Below, piece after piece: positions 1 to 13,400 of a stretch of 64,000 nt of DNA. Location of the stretch: NCBI GenBank assembly GCA_907163375.1, contig CAJQUW010007119.1:1-64000 (forward strand). Reading direction: 5' to 3'. Within the stretch, counting starts at the first letter, position 1. Each line of letters starts with the position of its first letter. The notes beneath the pieces were generated by a model, which ran no database searches, was not told where the DNA came from, and saw nothing but the letters and a program-made list of their open reading frames with translations. The DNA comes from Prostheceraeus crozeri. Lineage: Eukaryota; Platyhelminthes; Polycladida; Euryleptidae. The translations under genes and the position numbers were made by a program.

Positions 1-1695
1 TATGTATTCCCCACATAAACTTATTGTGTCAATTAAAAACTTTTAAATGAATGATGGACAATGAACAAGTAATGAGAATATGGAATTAAGAGCTAGCAAA
101 TCGAGTTAAAACATGGATGTACAGCATCAGAATTCATTATTTTTCCAATCGAAACATTGAACTTCAAAGAGCTGTTCGTTGGTCATCCCTGGAAAAGTGT
201 ATTGAATAACTTAATGTGTCACAAGTCTCAATCAATCAATCAGTATCATCGAAATCCAATATATGGAACGACGGTCGAATTCTTTCGATCATGTCTCGAT
301 GACTTTTAGATATAGCCTACTATGGCGCCCTCACTTGAAAAGAGTATGACTAATTAATGAAAATTGCTACGAATATGAACGGAAGAGATTCGCTGATTCT
401 GAAAGCAATTCATTTCAAGGATTCTACTTTACGCTTGAAACAGGCATTTAATGCAACTGCCATGCACATGCATATTCAAGCCGGAAATGACGTCATGCGA
501 CTTCATAAACCATAAATAGGCCTTCCTATAAATTCCTCTACACGCTTGAATTGACAGGATTGAGAATTTATTAAATCTGCATGTAAGTTGGAGTGTGTAG
601 AGTTTCTGTCATAGAACAGATATGATGCTATGTACTAAATCTGTAAAGCCAGATTAAGCAGGTTATTATGCTTCAATCTAAAGGCTATGCAGCTCTACTT
701 AAAACCCCATCTGGGAAAAGATGGCTATGGATGTGTCACTCATGTATCATTTAGAGGATGTACCATTATAATCTAATTCATCCAAGCATGAGATTTCTAC
801 ATTTTGCCGGACATTATTGTTCTTAGTTGCAATATTGTCCGTTAAATGCCATGCAATTCCTATGGAAGGAAAAAGCTCAATATATGTCCGCTACTACAGA
901 TGTTTCAATGATTCATTAATAACATTGAATTAAGCATTGTCGCTGTAGGCCATGACCAAAGAATGAGATCATTTCTGCTTTTATGTTTCCATTGAACGGA
1001 CATTTGGATCCACCCATCGTCTATTGTTGTTGATGTAAAGCATGGATTCAATACATTCAAGCGCGTATATTTAACATTTATTTGGCCCTGTGATCGTGTG
1101 ACTTCACATCCAAAATAACAATGGCAGAGATTCGTCGGAAGATTTGTGTCTGAGTCACAAGATACCATTTGCTTTTAGAATGAGCGAGATTTTTACGCAC
1201 ATGCTTCGCCCTCTGGCACATTTCATGCATCATATCAATATCCTACGATCATCGTGACATAAATTTTGATTGTAATTTTAAATCGCATCAATGGTTGTTG
1301 AATCAATTACTTGAACTACATGTTGAAATGTCCGTGGATGATGAAAATCCTTTTTCTCAAATCCTTCCATAAAGATTAGCATTCCGGATGAAAATATTCT
1401 CAAATTTGGTCTGTCTTTTCACTAGAAATGGTGTCAGTTAATTGCTATCCATTAATGAAATTCACATTATAAACAAATTCTCCTTTCTTACTCGATCGCC
1501 ATTTTTTGAAATAGAGTTGATGAAACTTAAGAAAGTATAAATAAGCAAACCGAATGAAGCATAAGTACTCGCATTCACACTATCGGACGCTAATGCGTCC
1601 TCGCATAATCTGTATTATTGTCCTCTAAACTATGACAATATTCCAATATTCCTATATTATAAAAATACAGTGGCAGTACTGTTTGGAAAACTTAC
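1..1695. other. No recognised gene
   Basis: This stretch holds only short open frames without recognisable motifs. A CRE-like TGACGTCA (488-495) and a TATAAA (527-532) occur together, but no coding exon follows on the plus strand, so no promoter is called. The 3' end of the modular gene could lie here. Confidence 0.4.
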
Positions 1696-1759
1696 ATTTC
1701 CATCAGAGAATAAAGCCTCGGGTTTGCATTTTACACGGAAAATAAGCGCCATGAATCCC
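1696..1759 (-). CDS. Candidate downstream exon of the modular gene
   Basis: A 64-bp stretch with acceptor atcttcag and donor gtaagt, open in the phase 2 to 0 frame and containing FMALIFRVKCKPEALFSDGN. The hydrophobic start and acidic end look like the C-terminal region of SAMD3-like proteins, but the match is weak. It fits exon E only if E uses the alternative gtgtga donor or an unseen exon lies between. Confidence 0.3.
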
Positions 1760-2546
1760 CTGAAGATAGTGGAATCTGAAATAAATAAAATATTTTCAAT
1801 GTTTATTAAGATTGCTACAATAAATTGTTGACATGTAACTGTTGTTGCATGCAGTACAAAATCTTTCTATATGCGGTGATAAAGTCATCAAAATCATATA
1901 GACTGATAATAGGCACGAAAGGATAGGGCTCGCAGTGAAGATCTCCCTACAGTTCAATTTAATGGTGTGTTTAAATACCCATAGGGATCTATGACCTTTA
2001 TTCAAATATCGTCTCTGGTTTCCGACATGCACGATGGTTTGAATTTGGGTTGTAAAGTTTTAAACATTGTGAAAAATATTGCATTTTACGAAGATAATCA
2101 AATCTTTTTCTTGATGTGAAATTGCGAATCTTTGATCTTAAAAGTTTAATCCATGCAGTTATATCAAAAGCTATTCGTACTTATGCCGACATGATATTTA
2201 CAGACCTGAAATGGACATGAAGAACAGTGCATAATACCCGTAGTAATTATATCGGGGAATTGTGAGAAATTACTATACATATGCATATAGTAATAAAGCA
2301 TAATAGCAGGTATGCATATTTCTTGATTTTCAAATAGATATCATTTACCTATTTGCACATTAACTAACGCATGCACGGATAAGAAAATGTTAAAGATCCA
2401 TTGCTGACAGCCAAAACAGGTTTTATAACCGTTTCTAAGTTTATTTGTGGTAGTTTACTTCAAACAGCTTAGTTCTGAAAAAGAGACATGAAAATATTCG
2501 ACAACCTCATCGAGACTGTCCAAAAATTATTGAAACCCACTACTTG

Positions 2547-2730
2547 TGGTATCTGTGGCACATGGATAAGTGCTTGGGGTAGCGATCTTATGATACAGAG
2601 GTCGAGCAATGTCAATGAAAGTCGTCAGGAAGGGCATCCGGACTAAAAGATCACAGCGCTTCATTTAAAAGTCTGACCATTTCAGCACCGTCGAAGCCCC
2701 CAGTATGGAGAGTAGTGACGTTAAACCACC
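2547..2730 (+). repeat. tRNA-derived SINE (family A), diverged copy
   Basis: This copy shows the family head (ctgtggcacatggataagtg), the B-box-like cagaggtcgagca, the middle gggcatccggactaaaag, and the tail cagtatgg.gagtagtgacgttaaa. It is more diverged than the other seven copies and lacks a clean poly-A or target duplication. Confidence 0.75.
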
Positions 2731-3335
2731 GCTACAATATTAATTGTACAACAAGCATGATTAGATCTCAAACGAACTTCCTACGTAAATTTCTTGATGC
2801 GATTATGATACGAGTAGAACATTCATACAGTATATATAATGATATAATAATGCAATGATAAAATTTATAGGCATTGACGCGAAATTTTTATAGAATGTGA
2901 CAAATTTAATAGCACTTTGTAGACCCACTGAATGAGATAAGTGTACATTCAAATTTTAGAGGAATTACAACTTTGCATAGGAGCACATAATATGTTTTAC
3001 TGCTGTTCTTTGCAGTAAATTGCTTATACATGTATAACATTACTGCCTCTTTCAGTCATTGAATAATGCTTGGAGATTGCAATCACAAGAACAAAGTTGA
3101 AATTTCATAAAATGTATCGAATACAAAATATTAGAGTAATTAACGTTGAAATTCAATGTGTACATCGATGACAAATATTTGCTATTTCCAATCGCTTTCA
3201 AATCCTTGTGAACCTTGTAGTGTAATTCTCTGAGTTTATAAAAATTAAAACATATTTACAAACATGACATTTCAGTACTTTATAGCACTGAGTCAGAACC
3301 AAAATAATGGATTGAGTTATAAAAATCACACATAC

Positions 3336-3531
3336 CCTTCTCATCGACATAGAAATTCAAATTTTCAAGTTCTTTGTATCTGCCAACTCCGACCCGCAAA
3401 ATCTTCGCCAAATGAAGGAGTACATTTTCGATGCGAGTTGTCCAAGTGAATTCGTTGTAAGCTGGTAGTTGAAAACATGAGGTCGGCTTTGTTGCGTAAC
3501 GATTCACCATGAGAAATCCATCATGCAAGAT
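3336..3531 (-). CDS. Exon E, C-terminal domain continued
   Basis: A 196-bp exon, acceptor ccttatag, donor gtatgt, entering in phase 0 and leaving in phase 1. It contains LPAYNEFTWTTRIENVLLHL and ends FYVDEKG. It follows exon D in the same frame. A second possible donor (gtgtga) four bases further on would leave in phase 2. The stop codon must lie in a later exon that I could not place with certainty. Confidence 0.65.
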
Positions 3532-4377
3532 CTATAAGGAGTAATGGTGTATTATAAAGGCCATTTAATAATTATCACAGTTAATTTGAGAAAGCTAAGA
3601 TTACAAGCTCGTGAAGATAGGTAGCACATTATAACGGAGTTACATGCTGTTGTATAAAAAGTTCAGTTTCAAGTCACGTCCAAACAAATTTTTGCAAGAA
3701 GGTATAAGATTATTATGATTAATTAAATAAATTATTATAATTATTAATACAGTTATTTATAATTATTAATATAATTTCTATTAATTACATGCTTGATAGT
3801 ATTGAATTGACCTTGGTTCTTCATTTTTCTCATGAGCTAAGAAACCAAGTTTAAAAAAGGTTATTTATTTTACTTGGTTGATCAATTTTGGCCTCCCCCA
3901 TCAGATGCTCCCACCGCAAAGTATTCTTTCAATTGTTTACATCACTCTTCGGTGTCTAATCTGACTCATATTTGATTTATTTAGACAATAGTACTTCAAA
4001 AAAGATAATCTATGACTTGCCAGCATTCCAGCAGTCAATATTTCTGACATTCAAACATAAAATGCTACTATAATTAATTTACCCGGGCATGGCTACAACT
4101 TTAAATAGGGAATTGTGTCGATGTTGAGAGATGTGAACTAGGCCTACCGATGATCTCTGATATTGGATGAAATGGCGGCCATTCGGGTCTGCTCCCATTT
4201 TTCAACTGAGGATGCAACTCAATATTTAATTATTCTATCAACCGACATTTTGCTATCGGGATCTCCACTTTCGACATTTTCATCACTAGAGAAATCGACT
4301 GAACCGGAATCATTTTAACACCTGATTGGACATTTACCAAATCGCTTCAATAGTATGTAAAACGCGGAACAAATAAA

Positions 4378-4453
<76 letters not shown>

Positions 4454-7400
4454 GATGTTTTTTATAGACCGTACTGGTGTACAGATTGTACACCAGTTTT
4501 TCTTTACTGATGGCCTGTGCTACCGGCATTTTAAAATCTAAATCACTGTCGAGTTGGCGCCCCAAAATTATGCCCAAATTCCTAAAATCATTGTGATTCA
4601 AACTTATTAAATTTATGGCACCAAAACTGCAAATCTCTTCAACTATTGGAAAAGCAGTAGCCTCAGATGATGAGTTGAACACTTCAAAGCACACGGCGAT
4701 CGCGTGCGACGGTGCTGCCAACATGCTTGGACGGAAAAACTCGTTAACTCGAAGACTCACTTGTTGATGAACAGTGCGTAGCCGTTGCACAATGCTGTGC
4801 CCATTGTCTTACCCGAAACTAAAATTTCGAGGAACTGCATATGGTCGACTTTTTTAACGACAAAAAAATAATGAATTTTTGCTTCCAATGTGTTTGTTCA
4901 ATTTGTTCAGTAGGCGGCGGGCTTATTGGCTACTTGCATTTGAAAATATAGTGAATTACATATCTTTCCTCAAACGCCTTGAAAATTTTTTGCTTACCAT
5001 GGTCATACTGGCATCAATAGGGCATAAAAAACGAAACAGAGTGGACATATTATGCGTGAGAGACCTACTATATAAGCAAACGAAGATAATAAATAAACAG
5101 GAACATTTTCATAATTTATTAATGAATTTTTCCTCCTATATGGACACCAGTTTTTTAGCAATGTACAACAGTCCCGGACCTTAAAAAATACCCTGTACAC
5201 ATAATCAGACGGAGACACCGAAGTTCCAAACCATATAATAGACTAAGAATGGATGAGATGTGGCTAACTCCGTACTCTATGAATTTGCGGATTATTTAAA
5301 TCTTGAAATCGTAGAAGACAACTCACAAATCTGGCTTCCTTTAGCGGAGGACAAGACGTCATTTCTTCTTCAATCGTTTGTTCCATTGAAAGAGCTTTAC
5401 GCTCTGTAAATGTTTTCTCCAACAGAACTTCAATTTCTTCAGGTGATCTGTTTTCCCAATAAGCTGCTTCAGTCACTCTACTCGAAAGCGAATCCGTAGC
5501 AGTAGTATCCCAATTATATTTCTATACAAAAACAGAATGAAATAAGTAAAGAAGAAAACAATTGAAGGTTATTCATGGTTGTTGATTTGTGTCAGCTGAG
5601 GGAAGAATGAAAGTACTTATAAAATTGAGTGTTTTTATCACATTCATCGGTGATGGAATTACTAACATAATTATCACATGACTAGTTAAGATCATCATTC
5701 ATTGGTGTAAAATAAAAAGTAGAAAGAGTACTTTCATGCGTACGATTAATGCATCCTTTAAAACGTAAACTACATCCCTTTTAACGTTTTTAAATGTAAA
5801 TTGTCACCACACATGTTTTTGTAAGTAATTCAAAGTATATGTTGTGTCACATATGTCATCGTCAGATAAGAAACTGGAGTGTATTAACATTACTTTTGAT
5901 TAATATCTTGAATGCAACATAGCATGGCTCTAAGATGTAGATTCGATATTGTGAAAGCCAGAGACAATGAATTCGTGAACTGAACATTCAATTCAAGTAA
6001 ATCCTTAGCTTCGAGGCAGTAGAAAGCAGTTTATGACCTTCTACGTTATGACATTAAAAATGCACATAGAAGAGGAATTGCACATTAAGCGCATTTGCAA
6101 GTTTAGGACGAATAAATGCAAATGTCAACACAGATCTCCAAACAATGATGAAACTCAAAACTTTGACTTTATAAGTACTCACAATTCAATGTTTAACATT
6201 CAGCAGACAATATTCAATGCCATAAAAAAACTGCCGGCTCATTTCTTACCGGCGATGTGGCCTTGTTGGTAGAGGTTTTGCTCTGCGTCCGGGAGACCTG
6301 GGTAGAAACCTAGGTCATAAACCTAACACCCCTACATCTCTTCATTCTCGAATTCGGACAAGAGATTCAATTTCGGACAACAGAGATTTAATTTCGGACA
6401 AGAGTGATTCGATTTCGGGCAAGAGAGATTCAATTTCGGGCAAGAGATTCGATTTCGGACAAGAGAGATTCAATTTCGGACAACAGAGATTTAATTTCGG
6501 ACAAGAGTGATTCGATTTCGGGCAAGAGAGATTCAATTTCGGGCAAGAGATTCGATTTCGGACAAGAGAGATTCAATTTCGGACAACAGAGATTTAATTT
6601 CGGACAAGAGTGATTCGATTTCGGACAAGAGAGAGAAACAGTGTGATGGATGAAAATAGGATAAATCAGGTAATAAGCACGAAGTGCTTTTTATTCGAAG
6701 AATTGAAGAAAAGCCGCATTCAACGTGAAAAGCATAGACGAATATTTTGTTGTTTGCACTTTTTCATTTTTGATTTACGAGTCTATTCATCACTCGATTG
6801 CTTCTGTTTCTTGGTAAAGAGTTAACTGCACCACTCCTTTCTGTGTCTGCTTTTCAGATTCCAGGCTTACTGAAGCACTCTTAGCTGCCACTCCTATTTG
6901 TGAATGAAAGGAAGTGAACACAGCTTAGCGCCGATCGCTTAAATAAGAAAGTGTACGGTCAAAACAATTCATTAATGCTCGAGATGTCTGCGCCACTCTC
7001 CGTCAGCACCGAAGAAGAACAGCGAGCTGTTATCCGCTTCCTATGGTCTGAAGGTGCTCCGGGAGCCGACATCCATCGCAGACTATCGATTCAATATGGC
7101 GACAACTGCTTAAGCAAAAGAAGTGTTTACCACTGGATTGATCACTTTAAGGCTGGTCGCACAAGTGTATCGCACCAAGAAGGAGCCGGACGTCCTCGAA
7201 CATCGACAGGGTCGGATAAGATCGAGCAAGCTGAGGAGATGGTAATGGAGGACAGAAGAGTTACAGTCGACATGGTGGCCGTGAAGCTAGGAGTAAGCCA
7301 TGGATCTGCTCACAATATTCTTCACAACGAACTTGGGTTCCGAAAAGTGAGTGCCAGATGGGTGCCCAGACAGCTTACTGATGCACACAAAAACAATCGA

Positions 7401-10400
7401 CGAACTATCAGTCAACGGCACCTGCAACGCTATGAGAACGAAGGCGAAGATTTCCTGAAGCGAATAATCACCGGTGACGAAACGTGGGTCCACCATTTCG
7501 AGCCGGAGAGTAAACGTCAATCAATGACATGGAAGCATCCAAACTCACCGGTCCCGAAGAAATTCAAGAGTCGGCCATCTGCTGGAAAGCTTATGCTCAC
7601 TGTATTTTGGGACTCTCGAGGGCCAATACTTGAGCATTACACCGAGCGAGGATCAACGGTCACCAGTGACGGATACTGTGAAATGTTGCGTCACAGTCTT
7701 CGACCAGCCATTCGAACTCGGCGCCGTGGATTGCTGTCGCGAGGTGTCATCCTACTGCACGATAATGCACGTCCTCATTCGGCGGCGAAGACTGTGGAAA
7801 CTCTTCAAGATCTCCGTTTTGAGGTCCTGGAACATCCTCCTTACAGCCCAGACCTCGCACCTTCCGATTTCCACCTCTTCGGACCCTTGAAAGAAGCTCT
7901 GCCAGGACGTCGGTTCTCGACAGATGAAGAGGTGAAAGAGGCGGTGCATGAGTGGCTAGGTTCCATGCCCGAATCCTTCTTCTCTGAGGGCATTAAGCAG
8001 CTTGTGCGTCGGTGGAACAAGTGTTGTGAACGAAATGGTGACTATATTGAAAAATGATGATGTTATTTCTGTTGTAATTGTAAAATAAATGTAAATTGGA
8101 ACAAAAGTGCAAATAATTTTTGACTTTCCCTCGTACATGCAACGGATGCTCGCACTCATTTTCACAATAATGGACACACCTTGGGGTACATTCATCAACC
8201 ATTCTCTCATGCTTGATATCCTGCTCTTCGGGATATGAAGCAGGCCTATTTTGCCGATACCATAGGGATAATCACATTCCAAGATTGGCTGCTGAATGTG
8301 AATCATATTTTTTGCATTTTCGAGTAGCCGGTGACATAATGCTAAGCAGAGGCTAGGGAAATTGCATACAAGATATGGAGATCGACAGTCGGCTAGAAAA
8401 CGAAAGCAGTTATCAGCATAGACAAGAAGGAACAACCAATATCAAGGCCAACTAATGACGTAAATGATTGCTTGACAACAACCGGATAATAACTGCACTC
8501 ACGTAATATTTTTAGTAATTTCGCAAATGTGTATATTTGTTAGATATCAATATTGACATTGATAGCTCGCAATTTATGTATAGAGATTTCAAATGATTTA
8601 GCATTTGATTTCCAAAACTTTTACTTAGGATTTCTTTCTATCTCAATAAGGCCAGATCGGTGAAATATCTTTTGATATAATTAATTAATTTTCGTGCGTA
8701 GAAAAATTGAAATTAATATCATTTCATTAATTTCAGCCTGCAAGAAAATCAAGTAATATTGTGTGTCATCAATTCATGAAGAAGCTCCTTATTCTTCCTA
8801 TCATGTGCAATGCAATGTTCTTCAGTGGATTTTAAAAGCAGATAAAAATAGTAGTCAGAAGCGTGTATAATTGGGCTTTGCTTCAACTAATTCTGAACTT
8901 GGTTGGATGATCGGACCAACTCTAGCCCTTTGCAACAATCAGACAATAAAACTAATATTATAAAAGTACAACAAATGTCAGAAATTAGATCTCTTTTGTC
9001 CGAAATTGACAGTGAAAAGGTTTAAAACAGTGCACTCTGCATTCTTGCCAAGCAATCACAAAAGAATGACAGAGGGATAAATAAATATAAAATGATATTT
9101 AGCTGAAATTACTTGCTCTTACTCATACTCCCTTCTTCCTCAGGTTAAACAAAATTCAGACAAACTCAGGTCAGACAAAATTGTTGAATTGTTGACAATC
9201 GAATTCTACACCTAGTCAAGTACGCTAAAGCATAAATATTAAAATGTAGATTGTCTTTAACTTATACAATGAATTTCATTTAATATTTGATTCACTTTCC
9301 ACTCACCGCTTTTCTTCTGGGATTCTTCCGCTTGGTAGTTGACAAATCTTCCAATTTGAATAACGACCTGCAAGTGAAATAGTCAAGCTGAAATTAATGC
9401 TGGAAAAGATTTGTACAAAGCGTTAATTCACATTTTTAAATTTCGGTGCAAAAATAAACAGATATAATCTATTTCAGATCAGAAATATCGTAAAAGAACG
9501 AATTGGAGACATTCCCGTTACATAACAATGTTACTGTCGGTATCACGTGAGTGAAAACAATTCATCGTGTCTGTTCATTCTGACTGATGTAACATACAGT
9601 GTACTTTACGTTACTTTTAGTTTATCCGTTTAACGTCCCTTTCTCCACCTCCATTGGGTTGGACGATGATTCTTCATGGAATGCCGTCATGGATCGAGGG
9701 CATTTGAGACCTAATTGCCGACAGTCGGCGGACACGGTTTCTTCCCAAATCTTCTTTGGGCGGCCTCTTACTGTTGGTCCGTTGATATTCATTTTCTATA
9801 CTTTCTTCACCCAATCGTTGTTATCTTTCCGCACCACATGGCCTGGCCGAACCATCGCAATCTGCACAGTCTCAAAGCCTTCGATCGACTGCAGGTTCAG
9901 GTCGCCAGGTCTGCGCTGGCAACTTTATCTTCGAGAGACACTACACACATCCATCTGAATATCCATCTGTCCATACCTCCATTCTCCTCTATTCTACAAC
10001 TGTCGAAGCCCAAGACTCTGACGCATGAGTCGTAAATCTTTCCTTTCATCCACTGTGGAGTAGCACGACTGGCTAGTATAGGCAATAACTCTCGGGATTT
10101 CTTTCAGTCCGATTGAGTTTTGAAGTGTATAGGCACCATTTCATCATCCGCGGACAGAGCAGCATCTCACGAATGGAAGGCCATGGACAAAAAGTGGCGA
10201 TGATTTTTTTAACTTAGTATCTTATTTTCACGGACTAGGCAAAATAGAACACGGAGTAAACATTTGTCGCTTTCCATAAACATGACCGTCCTCCCAAAAG
10301 ACTTGATCGAATACATGACTGTTAAATCTTTTATTTATATTAGCCGAAGGTGCAATTTGCTTCACAAGTAATTCAGGCCTAAGGGTGTGTCACTTCACTG

Positions 10401-13400
10401 CCGATTTCTTCTCTTTCGACTCGACTGCATGCACACATTTTGCAACTGAACGATATTACATCATAGTTCGTCTAGGACACATAATGAATGGCTTAGTGAA
10501 TATGATTTAAAAAAGGATATATTGGCTTAAAAAACAAAAAAACTGGTTTCAAAAATAACAATACCATTACTTCAATTTCCTACTTTATACTATGAATTCA
10601 AATGAAGGCCTCTTTGCTACTTAAGTGTATATACTTTATATTACAAATAACAGAGGAAAAGAATAAATGTTGAAATAGAAAAATGGAAGACATCAGTTAA
10701 AATAATCCTGAAAACATGGAAAAGCTAAAATTACCTATGTCCGTCAGCAATAAAGAAAATAAAGGTCAGTCCAATCTTCATCTAATCCTCCTATTTCGAA
10801 CTCTTGAATTATATCAAACACATGACTTATGAATTAACAGCACGACATTCGATGATTTCCAAAGTGCTTCGACTTCACTGGTCGCTTTCCGTGAGACATG
10901 ATAGTTCAAGTAATGCTCTTCCGGATGAGATCTTGTCACGAATGTGTCACTTGTAGCATCGCTACCTTTAAAAATAAATTCTTTTTAAATCATAACTAAT
11001 AGAAATTAAGTGACATAACGTATTTCACTTCGAAGTAAAAAAGAAGCTTGGCAGACTATCATATGCCATTAAGACCACTTACACAAACTACACAGATACA
11101 TCCACATTCACTATTACTTTTCATCACACATCATGTATTTAAAATGAACGAATGTGGATAAAAACAGCTGTGTGAAATTAAAATTTGATTTTGAAAAAGC
11201 GTCAAGAAAATAATAAATTACGATAGTTGATTATAATTTGTTTGAAGCATCATATCTGTTTCAGCTATGATTCAAAGCAAACAGCTAAATTGCTGTTGAT
11301 TGCGAGATTACGTCATTCATATAACCTTAAGCAAATATACACAGCAAAAAAGGTAAAAGGAGGCTATGAAATTTAATCTTAAGAAAGTTGAGAAAGAAGA
11401 TATAAGAGACTGATACCAAGAACACTCATCGCTATTGCCAATAGCTGGCTGCAGTTATTGGATGACCACAGCTTCACTAAATCGCATGTCGATGTCTCTA
11501 CTGCAGTCTGATGCTATGATGTTGATATCAAAGTCTAATTTGCATGCCTTTTTGGTGCTTAAAGCGGATGGCGTCGGGTAAGTGTTCATTGATGAGAGTC
11601 ATAAATTCAGCACAAATATGCACCATGCGCCGGAAATAAGCACAAGTAGCATAAATATCCACACCGAATAGTAATTGGGAGTATTTAACAAAAAGCAGAA
11701 AAAACAGAAGCGTTGATTTAGAATCGTACTTACGTATCTTGATCTGAATGCAGTTGACTGAGAGACTCATTAGCTACTCGTGAGTTGTATTTCATTCTCA
11801 TTTCCATGATCTTATCGGTCGATATCTTTGTTCTTAGATATTGTAGCCGGCGAGTTAGCTTCCGCTTCAAGGAGTCCTATAAGAAATAATTGATAAGGAA
11901 AAAGTAAAACTACAAGACAACAACGGTTGAAAGAGAATGAAAAGAAATTTGACTATTACAGTTTTTCAGGAGAATCTATAAACAGGAATTAATTATAAGG
12001 CTCAGCGCTGATCGAAGAGCGAATGCTCGAAACCGGTCGGACCTGTAAATAGTTTTACCTCAATTTTCTTATTTTGGCATAAAATAAAAAGGAGAGTACA
12101 ATCACTGCCTTCTGATCCGATGTGAATCCTAGTTGTTATTAAAAATGCAAAATATAATTCAACATTTCGTGGTTGCACATCATCAGGAATACAAAAATAA
12201 TATAGGATGCGAAGACTATGTATAACATGCAAGATATAAAATTAATATCTGCAGAAATTTTAGATCTATGAATTTTATAACCTGCATGCAGGCCTACTAA
12301 CCTACCAAGCTATAATTTTTACATGCCTAATGATAATCAGCAATTTATTTTTGGTAAAACACGATAAAAAATTGATTACGCAATGTATTTGAGTGAGGGA
12401 GGTATTTTGGAAAAACTTGCCACGGATTGTTGGCACAACTTCTGGTAGAGTATGGGGTCTGAAGTAAAGTAAAATATTTTCAAAAAACAGTTTCAATTAT
12501 GTCATAATACGCTTTGAAAAAATGTGAATCTTACATTTTCCGTCTTTCACATAGGGAACAAAGACCTAATGATTTCAAACGATTATCATAGTCTTCATGA
12601 GAAATTTTGCAATGTTTACAAACTTGCCGAGTGAAATATCGTTGGACTCTTTCGATGTCAATACTGCGTTGTAAAATTGGGCAGAAAATTTGACAGTTGT
12701 ATTTTAATATTGGTCTTACAAATACTTTATGCGCATGAATCAAATAGTCTTTACTGCTAGAACACTAATCCTTTCAAAATGACAGAAGCTCGAGAATAGG
12801 CTTTTGACGAAATTTTGCTACAATGAGAACTAAATTTCATATTTTCTGAAATTAGATTACCCAAATAAGCAAATAATTTATAGAGGAGTATCATTTAAAC
12901 AAAGTTATGTCACTATCGTTCACTCTGCCAAGAGAAAACACACAACTTTTTTCTTGATGCAATCTGCAGTTGCCAAGTATTACACCATCTTTCAAAATTA
13001 TGGAGATTTTGAGACCCTTGAGAAATGACGGGTACTGATGGTATTGCGAGCATGATATATTTTGCAATCATCGGCAAATAATTTAGTAGTTGTCCTATCA
13101 TAAAGTTATTTATGTAAGTGATAAATAACACTGGGCCAAAACAGTGCCTTGTGGCCCACTAAAAACTGAATTATATGTTTGATTATACATGCTTTATAGC
13201 AGCATGACTTATTTATCACATCTCACCAACATAACATCGCATGTAATTATGCTGCTTGAGGAAAATTACAATCTAGTGGTCTGGTAGATGATGTCAATGA
13301 TAATCAATACAACATGATAGTGATGAAATGCGTGTGAGCACTGGGGACCTGCAAAGCTTCGATAATCGAATTGATTCCGTTCAGATGGATAAAAATTGTC

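Noticed and set aside
488-532. CRE plus TATA-like promoter
   Set aside because: Both words are short and common, and no plus-strand exon follows.
4347-4790. Minus-strand open frame of 147 codons ending in Tyr-Ile repeats
   Set aside because: The end is a translated TA microsatellite and the rest has no motif or fitting splice sites.
6342-6825. Open frames on both strands in the minisatellite
   Set aside because: Produced by the tandem repeat; no domain and no start context.
9599-10035. Two overlapping plus-strand open frames of 106-119 codons
   Set aside because: They are antisense to a decayed LINE RT tail on the minus strand, which explains the conserved pattern.
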